The position numbers and the translations under genes were made by a program. Source: Hyphomonadaceae bacterium (GTDB taxonomy: Bacteria; Pseudomonadota; Alphaproteobacteria; Caulobacterales; Aquidulcibacteraceae). Taken from it: a DNA stretch of 64,000 nt. A model generated the notes under the pieces. The model was not told the DNA's origin. It saw only the letters and a list, made by a program, of their open reading frames with translations, and did no database searches. The stretch covers positions 1 through 64,000 of the forward strand of contig JAIELJ010000006.1 of the NCBI GenBank assembly GCA_019753105.1, read 5' to 3'. Below are positions 1 through 9,514 of the stretch, piece after piece (position 1 is the first letter of the stretch; every line of letters begins with the position of its first letter).

Positions 1-156
1 CATCACGTTCAAACCGCATCTCCGACGCTTCAGGCTTTGGTACCGGAGCCTCCCGTGTTGGAGATGCGTGCATCTTCGCATGACGTGAAGTCGGTCGGAT
101 TGATTTTGGCGCGCGCGAGCGATTTCAGCGCGTTGCGCGCTTTGCTTCATGGATAG
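1..156 (+). CDS. C-terminal fragment of an unidentified protein (5' truncated by window edge)
   Basis: Frame 1 is open from the first base to a TAG at 154-156, giving a 51-residue tail that ends in SDFSALRALLHG. It is convergent with the DUF4167 gene, and a strong palindrome follows 50 bases downstream, as expected for a shared terminator. No domain can be recognised in so short a piece. It could be a chance open frame, because a 150-base GC-rich stretch can stay open by luck; the terminator placement is the main support. Confidence 0.4.
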   Translation, partial: HHVQTASPTLQALVPEPPVLEMRASSHDVKSVGLILARASDFSALRALLHG

Positions 157-207
157 AGCGCCACCCTATCCACCCATCCCGAGAGCCCGGGACCCATAAA
201 CACATCC

Positions 208-240
208 AGTCCCGGACTGCGCTTCGCACATCCGGGACTG
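208..240. terminator. Bidirectional stem-loop between convergent genes
   Basis: A perfect 10-bp inverted repeat (CAGTCCCGGA at 208-217, TCCGGGACTG at 231-240) encloses a loop that itself contains TGCG/CGCA. It lies between the end of the rightward fragment and the end of the leftward DUF4167 gene. There is only a short, broken T-tract on the plus side, so termination efficiency is uncertain. Confidence 0.5.
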
Positions 241-258
241 AGTAGTGTTTCGCTTTGA

Positions 259-1056
259 TTACTCGTCGCCGCCGGTGCGGAGGAAGGCGGGCTTGGGGCC
301 GTCGGAGAAGCCTTCGCGCGGCTCTTCATCGCGGCGCGGGCGCCGCTCACGGCGCGGTTCACCTTCGCTGCGCTCGCTGAACTGACGTTCTGGGCGTTCG
401 GCGCGCTCTGGGCGTTCGGCGCGTTCAGGACGATCCGCGCGTTCCGGACGCTCACTGCGCTGCTCCGGGCGATCGCCGCCGCGCTCTTCGCCGCCTTCGC
501 GGGCTTCCGCGCCCTCGCCGCCTTCAGGGCGGAAGCGGCTGCGGCGGCCACGGCCGCGACGAGCGCCGTCGCGGTCAAAGCCTTGCTGCGGGCGATCTTG
601 CTGGAATTCACCTTCGGGCTGGTCTTCGCCTTCGGCGGCGTTGGCTTGGCCATCACCGCGCTCGCCCTCTTCACGCGCTTCTTCGTCGCCCTCGATCTCG
701 CCGTCATTGAACCGGTCTTGGTGCTGCTGTTGCTGCTGCACGGGCTGGGCCGGCTGCATCGAGCGCACGAGGCGGAAATAGTGATCGGCGTACTGGAGAT
801 AGTTCTCACTCAGAACTCGATCGCCAGAACTCGCGGCATCGCGCGCCAACTGCAGATAGCGCTCGTAAATCACGGCGGCCGGCCCGCGCACTTTCACGTC
901 CGGGCCGTTGCTCTCGAGCGTGCGGTTCGGATTGTTGTTGTTGTGCTGATGATGGCTGCCGCCACCACCGCCGCCGCCACCGCCACCGCCACCACCGCCT
1001 GGTCTGCGATTGCGTCCGCGCTGGCGCTTCATCGAGTTTCCACCGTAATTATTCAT
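259..1056 (-). CDS. DUF4167 domain-containing, RG-rich protein
   Basis: This 265-residue protein carries the alphaproteobacterial DUF4167 domain at about residues 45-100 (TLESNGPDVKVRG...YLQLARDAASSGDRVLSENYLQYADHYFR). Before it lie a basic RGRNRRP segment and a run of 14 glycines followed by His and Asn tracts. After it comes a charged tail with tandem RPERAE repeats and RG clusters, typical of disordered RNA-binding tails. The family has no firmly established function; a nucleic-acid role is inference from composition. It sits directly downstream of prmC and prfA, its common neighbours in alphaproteobacteria. The start could instead be the internal ATG at 1032 (MKRQRGRN); neither start has a strong ribosome binding site. 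Confidence 0.85.
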   Translation of the reverse strand: MNNYGGNSMKRQRGRNRRPGGGGGGGGGGGGGGSHHQHNNNNPNRTLESNGPDVKVRGPAAVIYERYLQLARDAASSGDRVLSENYLQYADHYFRLVRSMQPAQPVQQQQQHQDRFNDGEIEGDEEAREEGERGDGQANAAEGEDQPEGEFQQDRPQQGFDRDGARRGRGRRSRFRPEGGEGAEAREGGEERGGDRPEQRSERPERADRPERAERPERAERPERQFSERSEGEPRRERRPRRDEEPREGFSDGPKPAFLRTGGDE

Positions 1057-1338
1057 GTGCGTTGGGATTGCTCACGTCGTGTGCGCCGCGACGATGCGTG
1101 GTTCTGTTTCAGAGCCATTCGCCCGAGCCTTTAAGCTCATGGGCCTTGTCAGCTGGCGATCATCCGCCGCGTTCGATCCTGACCTCGTGCTGAGGAAGCT
1201 TGCGGCGGCGTTTGGGAGCGCGCTCGCCTTACTGGAGCCGTAGCCGGTTCAGCCCCTGAACCTTGGGTGGCCATCGATTCCGATCCCTAACTTAATGCGT
1301 CCCTCCTCCAGCTCCAAGCCAAATCTCCAGCCCCGCAA

Positions 1339-2190
1339 TCATGCCGCACGGCGGCCGACGACAACCCTGGGGATACCCGCCAAGTCGCGGTGTGGCTGTT
1401 CCATGACGAAACCTTTGGCGGCTGCAAGGGCGGTCACCGGCTCCGCTTGGCCTTGCCCCACTTCGAACGCGAAAACGCCGTCGGGTTTCAACAGGCGCGG
1501 GAGCGCATCGATAATGGCGCGGTAAGCATCGAGGCCATCGGCGCCGCCATCTAGCGCGAGACGCGGCTCGTACCGGGCGACTTCCGGTGCAAGGCCAGGA
1601 ATATCGGCCGACGCGATGTAAGGCGGATTGGAGAGGATGAGATCGAAGGTCTCGCTGATCCCTTCGGCCCAATCGCCTTGGCGCAGTTCTATGCGATCGG
1701 CCAGTCCAAGATTTTGTGCGTTCATGGCGGCGATCGTGAGCGCACGCTCGCTCTTGTCGATGCCGATACCCCGCGCGAGTGGCCGCTCTTTGAGCACGGT
1801 AAGGAGGATCGCACCGGAGCCGATTCCGAGATCGAGGACGTCGGCGACTTTGTTCGGGTGCAGCTCTTTAAGCGCAACCTCAACGACGAACTCGGTCTCG
1901 GGGCGCGGCGTCAGCACATCCGGCGTGACGTGGAAATCGAGCGTCCAGAAATGGCGTTGCCCAATGATGTGCGACACAGGCTCGCGCGCTTCGCGGCGGC
2001 GCGTGAGTGCATCAACAGCTGCGACCTGTTCAGACGTAACGGGCCGGCGCGGATCGGTGATGATGTCGAGACGCGACACACCAGCGCCGGCCTCAAGCAG
2101 GAGACGCGCATCGAGCACTGGTGAGTCCACGCCCGCGGCTTCGAGGCGGCGGCGGACGTCGGTCCAGAGCGAGACGAGCGTTTCGCTCAT
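1339..2190 (-). CDS. prmC: Peptide chain release factor N5-glutamine methyltransferase PrmC
   Basis: PrmC methylates the glutamine of the GGQ motif in release factors RF1 and RF2, using S-adenosylmethionine. The 283-residue protein has the N-terminal helical domain, an SAM-binding motif I ([13 protein letters not shown]) and the diagnostic NPPY catalytic motif ([12 protein letters not shown]) that holds the target glutamine amide. The start codon overlaps the stop of prfA by 4 bp (ATGA), so enzyme and substrate are translationally coupled. The pairing with prfA is the usual bacterial arrangement and confirms the call over other HemK-like methyltransferases. Confidence 0.96.
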   Translation of the reverse strand: MSETLVSLWTDVRRRLEAAGVDSPVLDARLLLEAGAGVSRLDIITDPRRPVTSEQVAAVDALTRRREAREPVSHIIGQRHFWTLDFHVTPDVLTPRPETEFVVEVALKELHPNKVADVLDLGIGSGAILLTVLKERPLARGIGIDKSERALTIAAMNAQNLGLADRIELRQGDWAEGISETFDLILSNPPYIASADIPGLAPEVARYEPRLALDGGADGLDAYRAIIDALPRLLKPDGVFAFEVGQGQAEPVTALAAAKGFVMEQPHRDLAGIPRVVVGRRAA

Positions 2191-3266
2191 GCGTCGCCAT
2201 CTTCGAGCGCGGCGAGCTTGCGCGCCTGATCTTCCGCCGCGAGCGCATCGAGCACAGGATCGAGAGCGCCTTCGATCACTTCGCTCAGATTGTAGAGCGT
2301 CAGATTGATGCGGTGGTCGGTGATGCGGCCTTGCGGGAAATTGTAGGTACGGATGCGCTCACTGCGGTCGCCGGAGCCGATCTGACCTTTGCGCTCAGCG
2401 GCGCGTTCGCTGGCCTGCCGCTCGCGCTCGGCGTCGTAGAGCTTGGCTTTCAACACTTTCATCGCGTTGGCGCGGTTTTGGTGCTGCGATTTCTCCTGCG
2501 CGACGACGACAATGCCCGACGGCATGTGCGTGATGCGCACGGCCGAGTCAGTCTTGTTGACGTGCTGACCGCCGGCGCCTGAAGCGCGCATGGTGTCGAT
2601 GCGGATGTCTTTATCATCGATGACGATATCGACGTCGCCTTCGGGCTGCGGCAGCACAGCGACTGTGGCGGCGGAGGTATGAATACGCCCGCCCGCTTCG
2701 GTTTCCGGCACACGCTGCACGCGGTGAACGCCGCTTTCCCAGCGCAAACGGCCGAACACGCCAGCGCCCGTGATGCTGGCGACCGCTTCTTTCAGACCGC
2801 CAATGCCGGTTTCGGAGAGGCTCTCGATCTCGAAGCGCCAACGGCGTGACGAGGCGTACTTTTGGTACATGCGGAAAAGATCAGCCGCGAAGAGCGCGGC
2901 TTCTTCTCCGCCGGTGCCGGCGCGGACTTCGAGGATGGCGCTAGCGCTTTCGTCTTTGTCCCTCGGCGCGAGCAACAGCAACGCGGCTTGCTGCAGTTCA
3001 GGCAACGCGTTCTTCACAGCTTTCAGTTCATCGGCAGCGAGCTCGGCCATTTCGGGATCGTTGGCCATCGCTTCGAGATTGCCGATCTCGGCGCGCGCGG
3101 CTTTGACTGCGTTGAACGCGTCAATCAACGGCTTCAGATCAGAATGTTCTTGGCCAAGTTTGACGATCTCGGCGCCATCAGTCGCGGCGGCGAGGCGCGC
3201 TTCGACGCGCTCGAAGCGATCCACCGCCTGCTCAAGGCGGCGTTCCAGACGCGCAAACTCGATCAT
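2187..3266 (-). CDS. prfA: Peptide chain release factor 1
   Basis: RF1 recognises UAA and UAG in the ribosomal A site and triggers peptide release. The 359-residue length is standard. The PCRF domain covers roughly the first 200 residues ([22 protein letters not shown]) and the catalytic domain carries the GGQ loop ([16 protein letters not shown]). The C-terminal [18 protein letters not shown] segment is typical of RF1. The ATG directly abuts the stop codon of the upstream small gene (0 bp gap), and its own stop overlaps prmC, so all three are probably cotranscribed. Confidence 0.97.
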   Translation of the reverse strand: MIEFARLERRLEQAVDRFERVEARLAAATDGAEIVKLGQEHSDLKPLIDAFNAVKAARAEIGNLEAMANDPEMAELAADELKAVKNALPELQQAALLLLAPRDKDESASAILEVRAGTGGEEAALFAADLFRMYQKYASSRRWRFEIESLSETGIGGLKEAVASITGAGVFGRLRWESGVHRVQRVPETEAGGRIHTSAATVAVLPQPEGDVDIVIDDKDIRIDTMRASGAGGQHVNKTDSAVRITHMPSGIVVVAQEKSQHQNRANAMKVLKAKLYDAERERQASERAAERKGQIGSGDRSERIRTYNFPQGRITDHRINLTLYNLSEVIEGALDPVLDALAAEDQARKLAALEDGDA

Positions 3267-3686
3267 CTACTGAACGTCGACGAAAATCTCGGCCGCCACC
3301 GGCGTAATCTGCGGTTCGTCGAACGCAAGCTCGCCGGCGCCTTCGCGGCGCGCATACGGCACGATCACTTCAACGGCGTTGCCGTTGGCGCCTTCCATAT
3401 GAAAGCACAATGCAGCTGCGCCATCGCTCGACGCGCGACCGTCAAACACAAGACCGGCGGCGATGAGGCCGTTCTCTTGATCATCTTGGCGGAAGCCGGC
3501 GATAAGCCCGGAGATGTGATCGGCGGGCGTAGAGGTATCGATGGCAAGATCACAATTGGTGTGAATTTTCTCGCCGGTTTTGCGAATGCCGGCGCCGAAC
3601 GGCGCGAATGAGGCGCCGCCCTTCAGCACATCGTGCGCTGTGTCGAAGAGATATTCGTATGTCTCTTGCAGATGCCGCTGCAGCAT
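3267..3686 (-). CDS. Conserved hypothetical protein between ispG and prfA
   Basis: I do not recognise this 139-residue protein. It begins MLQRHLQETYEYLFDTAHDVLKGG and is acidic, without a signal peptide or membrane segment. It is predicted to be a small soluble alpha/beta protein. The gene sits 3 bp after ispG and its TAG abuts the ATG of prfA, so it is cotranscribed with both. That spacing, the lack of any competing frame with better coding character and its even codon use support it as a real gene. Function cannot be assigned from sequence. Confidence 0.75.
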   Translation of the reverse strand: MLQRHLQETYEYLFDTAHDVLKGGASFAPFGAGIRKTGEKIHTNCDLAIDTSTPADHISGLIAGFRQDDQENGLIAAGLVFDGRASSDGAAALCFHMEGANGNAVEVIVPYARREGAGELAFDEPQITPVAAEIFVDVQ

Positions 3687-3689
3687 CGC

Positions 3690-4823
3690 TCAATCCTTCT
3701 TGGCTTCGCGCAGCGTCCGCGCCCGTTCTTCAACCAGATCAACGATATGGTCGATCATGGCGCCATTGTCGACCTTGTGATCTGCCTTGCCCGCGACATA
3801 GACCATGCCCGAGCCCTTGCCACCGCCAGTAAAGCCGAGATCGGTCATCAGCGCTTCGCCCGGCCCGTTCACGACGCAACCGATGATCGAAAGCGTGATC
3901 GGCTCTGGAATGTGTGCGAGCCGCTGTTCCAGCGCGTCGACGGTTTCGATCACGTTGAAACCCTGCCGCGCGCACGACGGGCACGCGATGATGCTGACGC
4001 CGCGATGGCGCAGGCCGAGTGATTTCAGCAGATCATTGCCGACTTTGATCTCTTCAACCGGGTCAGCGGCGAGCGAGACGCGGATCGTGTCGCCGATGCC
4101 GGCCCACAGAAGCGAGCCCATCGCGATGGACGATTTCACCGTGCCCGTGCGCAGCGCGCCTGCTTCCGTGACGCCGAGGTGTAACGGCGCGTCGGTCGCT
4201 TCGGCGAGCGCGTGGTAAGCTGCTGCCGTGAGAAACGGGTCAGAGGCTTTGACGCTGACCTTGTATTCGCGAAAATCGTGCTCTTCGAGCAGCGCGATGT
4301 GACCGAGCGCACTCTCCACCATCGCTTCGGGGCATGGCTCGCCGTATTTCTCGAGCAGGTGCTGCTCGAGTGAGCCAGCGTTCACACCAATGCGGATCGA
4401 GCAACCGTGATCCTTCGCCGCTTGCACAACTTCTTTCACGCGCGACGCGTTGCCGATATTGCCGGGATTGATGCGCAAGCATGCAGCGCCCGCCGCAGCC
4501 GCTTCGATGGCGCGGCGATAGTGGAAGTGAATGTCGGCGACGAGCGGCACTTTGGCCTCACGCGCAATCTTGGCGAACGCCGCAGTGGAGTCTTCGTCAG
4601 GGCAAGAGATGCGGACGATATCCGCGCCGGCTTCTTCGAGGCGGCGGATCTGATCGATGGTGGCCGCCGCATCCGAAGTCGGCGTGTTGGTCATCGACTG
4701 GACGCTGATCGGCGCATCGCCGCCGACCTCGACTTTGCCCACGCGAATTTTGCGCGACTTTCGGCGCTCGATCCGCCGCCAGGGGCGGATGTGGTGCAGG
4801 TCAGCGTGTGCGCCGTCCATCAA
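3690..4823 (-). CDS. ispG: 4-hydroxy-3-methylbut-2-en-1-yl diphosphate synthase IspG (GcpE)
   Basis: IspG is the penultimate enzyme of the MEP isoprenoid pathway, reductively opening the cyclic diphosphate MEcPP to HMBPP with a [4Fe-4S] cluster. The 377-residue length fits the compact bacterial form. The TIM-barrel part starts with [19 protein letters not shown]. The cluster ligands are the cysteines of CPSCARQGF and of CVVNGPGEA in the C-terminal domain, followed by the family glutamate. It reads straight into the small gene upstream of prfA (3 bp). Isoprenoid supply would feed the quinone chemistry encoded by ubiG and coq7 elsewhere in the window. Confidence 0.97.
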   Translation of the reverse strand: MMDGAHADLHHIRPWRRIERRKSRKIRVGKVEVGGDAPISVQSMTNTPTSDAAATIDQIRRLEEAGADIVRISCPDEDSTAAFAKIAREAKVPLVADIHFHYRRAIEAAAAGAACLRINPGNIGNASRVKEVVQAAKDHGCSIRIGVNAGSLEQHLLEKYGEPCPEAMVESALGHIALLEEHDFREYKVSVKASDPFLTAAAYHALAEATDAPLHLGVTEAGALRTGTVKSSIAMGSLLWAGIGDTIRVSLAADPVEEIKVGNDLLKSLGLRHRGVSIIACPSCARQGFNVIETVDALEQRLAHIPEPITLSIIGCVVNGPGEALMTDLGFTGGGKGSGMVYVAGKADHKVDNGAMIDHIVDLVEERARTLREAKKD

Positions 4824-4889
4824 ACGCGCTTCCTTTCAGGAGCTTCAGATAGCGTGCCCGGCGCGGAGCTAACAGCCCCGTTGGATGCG

Positions 4890-5738
4890 TCAGGTGCGCG
4901 GCTGGGCGAGCTGCGCTTGCGCCAGAGGCTGGATGTCATCGATCGAGCGGCCGAGAACAGGCATCCCCGCAGTGCCGAGCGGCCCCGCCGGCATGCCATC
5001 GACGTAAAGCTCAAAGGCGCCGCCGTCTCGAGCATGGAGGGTCCAGCCTGGGCTGGAATCAGGCCGGTAAACGTCGCCGGCGCGGAGTGTGCGGGATAGG
5101 AATACTGTCCCATCCGGGCCGCGCGTCTCAAGCCACCCATCCGTGACGGCGCGAACCTCGACAACGCGCCGTGCGAGCGGCGCCTCCAAGCCAGGCGCAG
5201 CCGCTGAACCGCCCGAGGCTGGGGCCGAGGCGACGACTTCTGGGGCCGGTTCGCGATTAGCTTCCCAGGCGCGCCAGCCGACAAAAGCCGATGCCGCCAA
5301 AACCACAATCGCCGCACCCATCCAAGGCCGCTGGCTCCGCGGCTTCGAGGTTGGCATGCGCATTTGCTTGACCGACGCGTCGCGGGTAAGCGCGTTCTCG
5401 TCCTGGAATTGTTCGACGATGGCCTTTTCGTCGATGCCGAGCTCTTTGGCGTACGAGCGCAGGAATGCCAGCGTGTACGCCTTACCCGGCAACACCTTAA
5501 CGTTCATCTCTTCGAGCGCGGCCAGAAAATCGCGGCGGATGCGGATCCGGTCTGCGACCTCTTCCAGCGTCCAACCGCGCTGACGCCGCGCTTCGGCCAG
5601 CTTGCGCCCTGCCCGCCAGGTCGGATCAAGGTCCGGCGCAACTGCAGACGACACCTCAGGCGCAGCGACGCGACGTTGCACGCGCGCTTCTGCCTGTTCA
5701 GGCTCGCCTTGCGGCTCGTTGGGCGAGGGGTTGAGCAT
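4890..5738 (-). CDS. RodZ-like membrane protein with N-terminal HTH and DUF4115 domain
   Basis: The 282-residue protein has a disordered N-terminus and a RodZ-type helix-turn-helix at about residues 40-105 (GRKLAEARRQRGWTLEEVADRIRIRRDFLAALEE). One transmembrane helix follows at about 139-158 (MGAAIVVLAASAFVGWRAW), then a periplasmic DUF4115-type beta domain (VRAVTDGWLETRGPDGTVFLSRTLRAGD). RodZ proteins tie the MreB cytoskeleton to the cell-wall elongation machinery. This family is often found next to ispG in alphaproteobacteria, as here (66 bp upstream). The RodZ role is inferred from architecture, because sequence identity is concentrated in the HTH. Confidence 0.85.
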   Translation of the reverse strand: MLNPSPNEPQGEPEQAEARVQRRVAAPEVSSAVAPDLDPTWRAGRKLAEARRQRGWTLEEVADRIRIRRDFLAALEEMNVKVLPGKAYTLAFLRSYAKELGIDEKAIVEQFQDENALTRDASVKQMRMPTSKPRSQRPWMGAAIVVLAASAFVGWRAWEANREPAPEVVASAPASGGSAAAPGLEAPLARRVVEVRAVTDGWLETRGPDGTVFLSRTLRAGDVYRPDSSPGWTLHARDGGAFELYVDGMPAGPLGTAGMPVLGRSIDDIQPLAQAQLAQPRT

Positions 5739-5857
5739 TGTCAGGTCAGGTCCCTCCTACGAGACCAATCGTTTACGTCCATTTACGAACGCAAATTTTG
5801 CGCCACCCAATGACGTAACCACGAATCGGGCGCACCTCAACGCACAGGATTGCTTGG

Positions 5858-8116
5858 CTACAGTGCGTAACCGCGGATACGTGCGAATTCAGTGAGTTCC
5901 GGGCGAATTGTTGGGCCATCGGAACGCAGCATGCGCGCCATCGCGGTAGCCGCTTCGCGCGCATCCATCGAAAGAATGAGCCGCTTCACCGGGCCGATGC
6001 CGGAGGCCGGCATGGAGAGGCGCCGGAAACCAAGCGCAGCGAAGGCGATGGCTTCCAAAGGCCGCCCCGCTGCTTCGCCGCAAATGGACACTTGCAAACC
6101 TGCGGCGTCGGCGTCGTCGCGTATACGTTTGAGGAAACGCAGCGCCGGCGCCGAGAGTATATCGTAGCGCTCGGACACGCGCTGGTTGCCGCGATCAGCG
6201 GCGAAGAAATACTGCATCAGGTCGTTCGTGCCGATGGAGATGAAATCGGCGCGGCCCTTGAGATCGGGAATGCTCCAGGCCAGCGCCGGCGCTTCAACCA
6301 TAACGCCAACTTCGATCAGCGTCGGCAACTTGCCGCCACGATCGCGCTTCCAGGCGACCTCACGGTCGAGCAGCGCGCGCGCGGCATCGAATTCGGCGAC
6401 GGTGGTGACGAGCGGAAACATCACCCGCAGACGCCGGCCGGCGGCAGCGCCGATCAGCGCACGGAGCTGGTAGCGAAGCAAGCCCGGGCGATCGAGGCCG
6501 ATGCGCACCGCGCGCCAACCCAGGGCGGGGTTCTCTTCGCGCTCAGCGGCGACGTACGGGAGCACCTTATCGCTGCCGAGATCGAGCGTGCGGAAGGTGA
6601 CGGGCCGCGAGCCTGCGGCTTCGAGTACGTCGCGATAAAGCAGCGTCTGGCTTTCGAGGCGCGGCAGCGTCTCGGAGACCATGAACTGAAACTCGGTGCG
6701 GAAGAGGCCGATACCCTCGGCGCCGGTGTCATCCAGATGGTGAACATCGAGCGCGAGCCCTGCATTGAGCAGCAAAGTCATACGCTCGCCGTCTTGCGTG
6801 ACGGGCGGGATGTGTCGCAGACGCGCGAACTCAGCAGCGCGTGCGGTTCGTAAGGAAAGCCGCTCTTGGTACGAGGTGATGACTTGGGGTTCGGGGCGTA
6901 GGCGCACCTCACCGCTTTCACCGTCGAGCACAAGCGGATCGCCATCTTCGACGCGAGAAAGCAGACGCGAGAGCGAGCCAACCATCGGGATACCGAGCGC
7001 ACGCGCGACGATTGCGGCATGCGCTGTGTTGGCGCCCTCTTCGAGAGCCACGCCCTTTAAGCGTTCGCCGTAGTCCAGCAATTCCGCGGGGCCGAGTTCG
7101 CGGGCAACGAGGATGGCGTCCTCCGGCAAGGTGCGCGCGCCAGCATCGACGCCAGCAAGTGCACGCAGCAAGCGGTTATCGAGGTCTTCGAAATCATGAA
7201 GGCGTTCGCGCAAATACTGATCGCGCGTGGCGTTGAACTTGGCGCGGTGTTCGCCGCGCACGCGCTCGACAGCGGCGTCAGCGGAAAGGCCGGCGCGGAC
7301 GCCGTGCTTGAGCTTCTGCTCCCAGCTGGGGTCTGAGGCCAGCATGATGAAAGTTTCAAGCACGTCGCGCGAAACGCCAGAGATGCGGCCTGGATCGCCT
7401 TCAAGCATATCGTTCAACGCGCCGCGCACTTGCGCCAGCGCATCATCAAGACGCGTTTCTTCCTTCACCGGATCGTCAGCGATGACACGCCCGAGCGGTG
7501 CGTGCGGTTCGTGCAGCACGACTGTGCCGATGGCGATGCCGTCAGAGAACGCACGGCCTTGCATGGATTCCGGGCGGCTCGCGCGAGCTTCCACATCCGC
7601 AAGGCCCGAGAGATCGCCGAAAGCGCCGGAGGCGACCATTTCAGCAAGCACCATGGCGATCGTCTGCAACGCCTCGACTTCCTCTTCGCCGTACACGCGC
7701 TGCACGCGGTTCTGCACGACGAGCACGCCAAAGACGCGCTCTGAGCGCACAATCGGCACGCCGAGGAATGAGTTGAACGGTTCTTCGCCGGTTTCCGGGC
7801 GATAAGCGAAGCGTTCGTGGTGTTGGGCGTCGGCGATGTTGAGCGGTTGCTTGGTTTCAGCGACGAGGCCGACGAGGCCCTCGCCTTCTTTCAGCCGCGT
7901 GCGGTGAACGGCGCCGGGCGCGAGACCCTGCGTCGCGAAGAGTTCATGCACCGCGCCGCGTGTCAGATAGATCGAGCAAACGTCGGCCACCATTGTCGAG
8001 GCGACCATCGCCACGAGCCGATCGAGGCGCACTTGCGCCTCTTCGTCCGTGCCCATGATCTCCCGCAGCTTGCGCAGGAGCACCCTGGACCCGCCGATGC
8101 TCGACGGTACGACCAT
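5858..8116 (-). CDS. ptsP: Phosphoenolpyruvate-protein phosphotransferase PtsP (enzyme I Ntr)
   Basis: PtsP is the first enzyme of the nitrogen-related phosphotransfer system, passing phosphate from PEP to NPr. The 752-residue protein has a GAF domain at about 25-160 and then the enzyme I domains. The phospho-accepting histidine is His366 in GANTAHAAIVARALG, followed by a C-terminal PEP-binding TIM barrel (ENPALGWRAVRIGLDRPGLLRYQLRAL cannot be mistaken for sugar-specific forms because of the GAF domain). It lies 31 bp after lysC, a common alphaproteobacterial pairing, so the two are likely cotranscribed. The GAF domain would sense a small ligand, glutamine in studied homologues. Confidence 0.95.
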   Translation of the reverse strand: MVVPSSIGGSRVLLRKLREIMGTDEEAQVRLDRLVAMVASTMVADVCSIYLTRGAVHELFATQGLAPGAVHRTRLKEGEGLVGLVAETKQPLNIADAQHHERFAYRPETGEEPFNSFLGVPIVRSERVFGVLVVQNRVQRVYGEEEVEALQTIAMVLAEMVASGAFGDLSGLADVEARASRPESMQGRAFSDGIAIGTVVLHEPHAPLGRVIADDPVKEETRLDDALAQVRGALNDMLEGDPGRISGVSRDVLETFIMLASDPSWEQKLKHGVRAGLSADAAVERVRGEHRAKFNATRDQYLRERLHDFEDLDNRLLRALAGVDAGARTLPEDAILVARELGPAELLDYGERLKGVALEEGANTAHAAIVARALGIPMVGSLSRLLSRVEDGDPLVLDGESGEVRLRPEPQVITSYQERLSLRTARAAEFARLRHIPPVTQDGERMTLLLNAGLALDVHHLDDTGAEGIGLFRTEFQFMVSETLPRLESQTLLYRDVLEAAGSRPVTFRTLDLGSDKVLPYVAAEREENPALGWRAVRIGLDRPGLLRYQLRALIGAAAGRRLRVMFPLVTTVAEFDAARALLDREVAWKRDRGGKLPTLIEVGVMVEAPALAWSIPDLKGRADFISIGTNDLMQYFFAADRGNQRVSERYDILSAPALRFLKRIRDDADAAGLQVSICGEAAGRPLEAIAFAALGFRRLSMPASGIGPVKRLILSMDAREAATAMARMLRSDGPTIRPELTEFARIRGYAL

Positions 8117-8147
8117 CGCTGGCGACGCTGCTCCTCTTCATGGCCGC

Positions 8148-9410
8148 TTAAGCGGCGTCCAAACCATAAGCCGTGTGCAGCGCCCGCACCGCAAGTTCGG
8201 TGTAGGCCGCGTCGATCAACACCGAGATTTTGATCTCGGAAGTGGCGATCGCTTCTATGCTGATGCTCTTTTGCGCAAGCGCTGTGAACATCGTGCGGGC
8301 GACGCCGACCTGGCTCTTCATGCCAATGCCTATGACGGAGACTTTGGCCACATCGCGGCGAATGTGGATTTCCTCCACGCCAATCTTCTCGCGCGCGCCT
8401 TCGATGATCTCAGCGGCGCGCGGGGCTTCCCGATCCGGGCAGGTGAAAACAATGTTGCGCTTGTTGGCTTGGCGCGCTTCGGTTTGGACGATCATGTCCA
8501 CGTTGACGTTGGCGTCAGCGAGGCGGCCGAAGATTTCGGCGGCGCTGCCGACGTCATCGTTGACGCCGAGCAGCGTGATCTTGGCTTCATCGCGCGAATA
8601 CGCGACGCCGGAGACAACTTGCTTTTCCACGATCTGATCCTCGGGACAAACGAGAGTGCCAGGGTTGGGCGCGCCCGGCTCGACAAAACTTGAAAGCACC
8701 CGCACCGGCACGCCCTTAGCGAAGGCGAGTTCGACGGAGCGCGTTTGTAAAACCTTCGCGCCGAGCGAGGCCATCTCCAGCATTTCCTCGTAGGAGATTT
8801 TTTCGAGGCGCCGGGCTTTAGAAACGATGCGCGGGTCGGTCGTGTAGACGCCGTCAACGTCCGTGTAGATGTCGCAACGCTCAGCCTTGAGAGCTGCGGC
8901 AAGTGCTACGGCTGAGGTATCCGAGCCGCCGCGGCCGAGTGTGGTGATGCGGTTTTCGTCGGTGACGCCTTGGAAGCCTGGAACAATGGCGACTGTGCCG
9001 GCGTCGATCGAGGCGCCGATCTCTTCTGTCGGGAAATCGGCGACGCGGGCTTTGGAGTGCGCGGCGTCGGTGCGGAACGGGATCTGCCAGTTTTGCCACG
9101 AGCGCGCGGGCACGCCGATGCGGCGGAGCGCGAGCGCGAGCAGGCCTGTCGTTACCTGTTCGCCGGAGGAGACGATGACGTCGTATTCGTCGTTGAAGTC
9201 TTCGGCCGAAAGCACCGGCCCGTTGCCACCCTCACCGGCCGCGCCGCGCGCGAGGCCGACCAGGCGGTCGGTTTCACCGGACATGGCGGAGACGACGATG
9301 GCGAGGCCGCGGCCCTTTTTGAGTTCAGTCGCGACGATGCGGGCGACGCGGGCGATGCGCTCCACGTCGCCGACCGACGTGCCGCCAAATTTCATCACCA
9401 AACGCGACAT
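8148..9410 (-). CDS. lysC: Aspartate kinase
   Basis: Aspartate kinase phosphorylates L-aspartate, the first step toward lysine, threonine, methionine and diaminopimelate. The N-terminus carries the MKFGGTSVGD motif and the kinase core covers about 245 residues. Two ACT domains follow (KITLLGVNDDVGSAAEIFGRLADANVNVD and a second repeat) for feedback control. I chose the ATG at 9410, giving MSRLVMKFGG and 420 residues, because the longer frame begins at a GTG and adds 16 residues absent from the family. The gene is divergent from ubiG and precedes ptsP by 31 bp. Confidence 0.95.
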   Translation of the reverse strand: MSRLVMKFGGTSVGDVERIARVARIVATELKKGRGLAIVVSAMSGETDRLVGLARGAAGEGGNGPVLSAEDFNDEYDVIVSSGEQVTTGLLALALRRIGVPARSWQNWQIPFRTDAAHSKARVADFPTEEIGASIDAGTVAIVPGFQGVTDENRITTLGRGGSDTSAVALAAALKAERCDIYTDVDGVYTTDPRIVSKARRLEKISYEEMLEMASLGAKVLQTRSVELAFAKGVPVRVLSSFVEPGAPNPGTLVCPEDQIVEKQVVSGVAYSRDEAKITLLGVNDDVGSAAEIFGRLADANVNVDMIVQTEARQANKRNIVFTCPDREAPRAAEIIEGAREKIGVEEIHIRRDVAKVSVIGIGMKSQVGVARTMFTALAQKSISIEAIATSEIKISVLIDAAYTELAVRALHTAYGLDAA

Positions 9411-9514
9411 GGGGATCGTTGAGCCGTCAAACCGAAGCGATGTGGAAGCGGTTAGCACACGCTTTGCTGCGGCGCGATAGGTGCTTGACCGGCCTTGTTT
9501 CCGGGCCGATCTGA

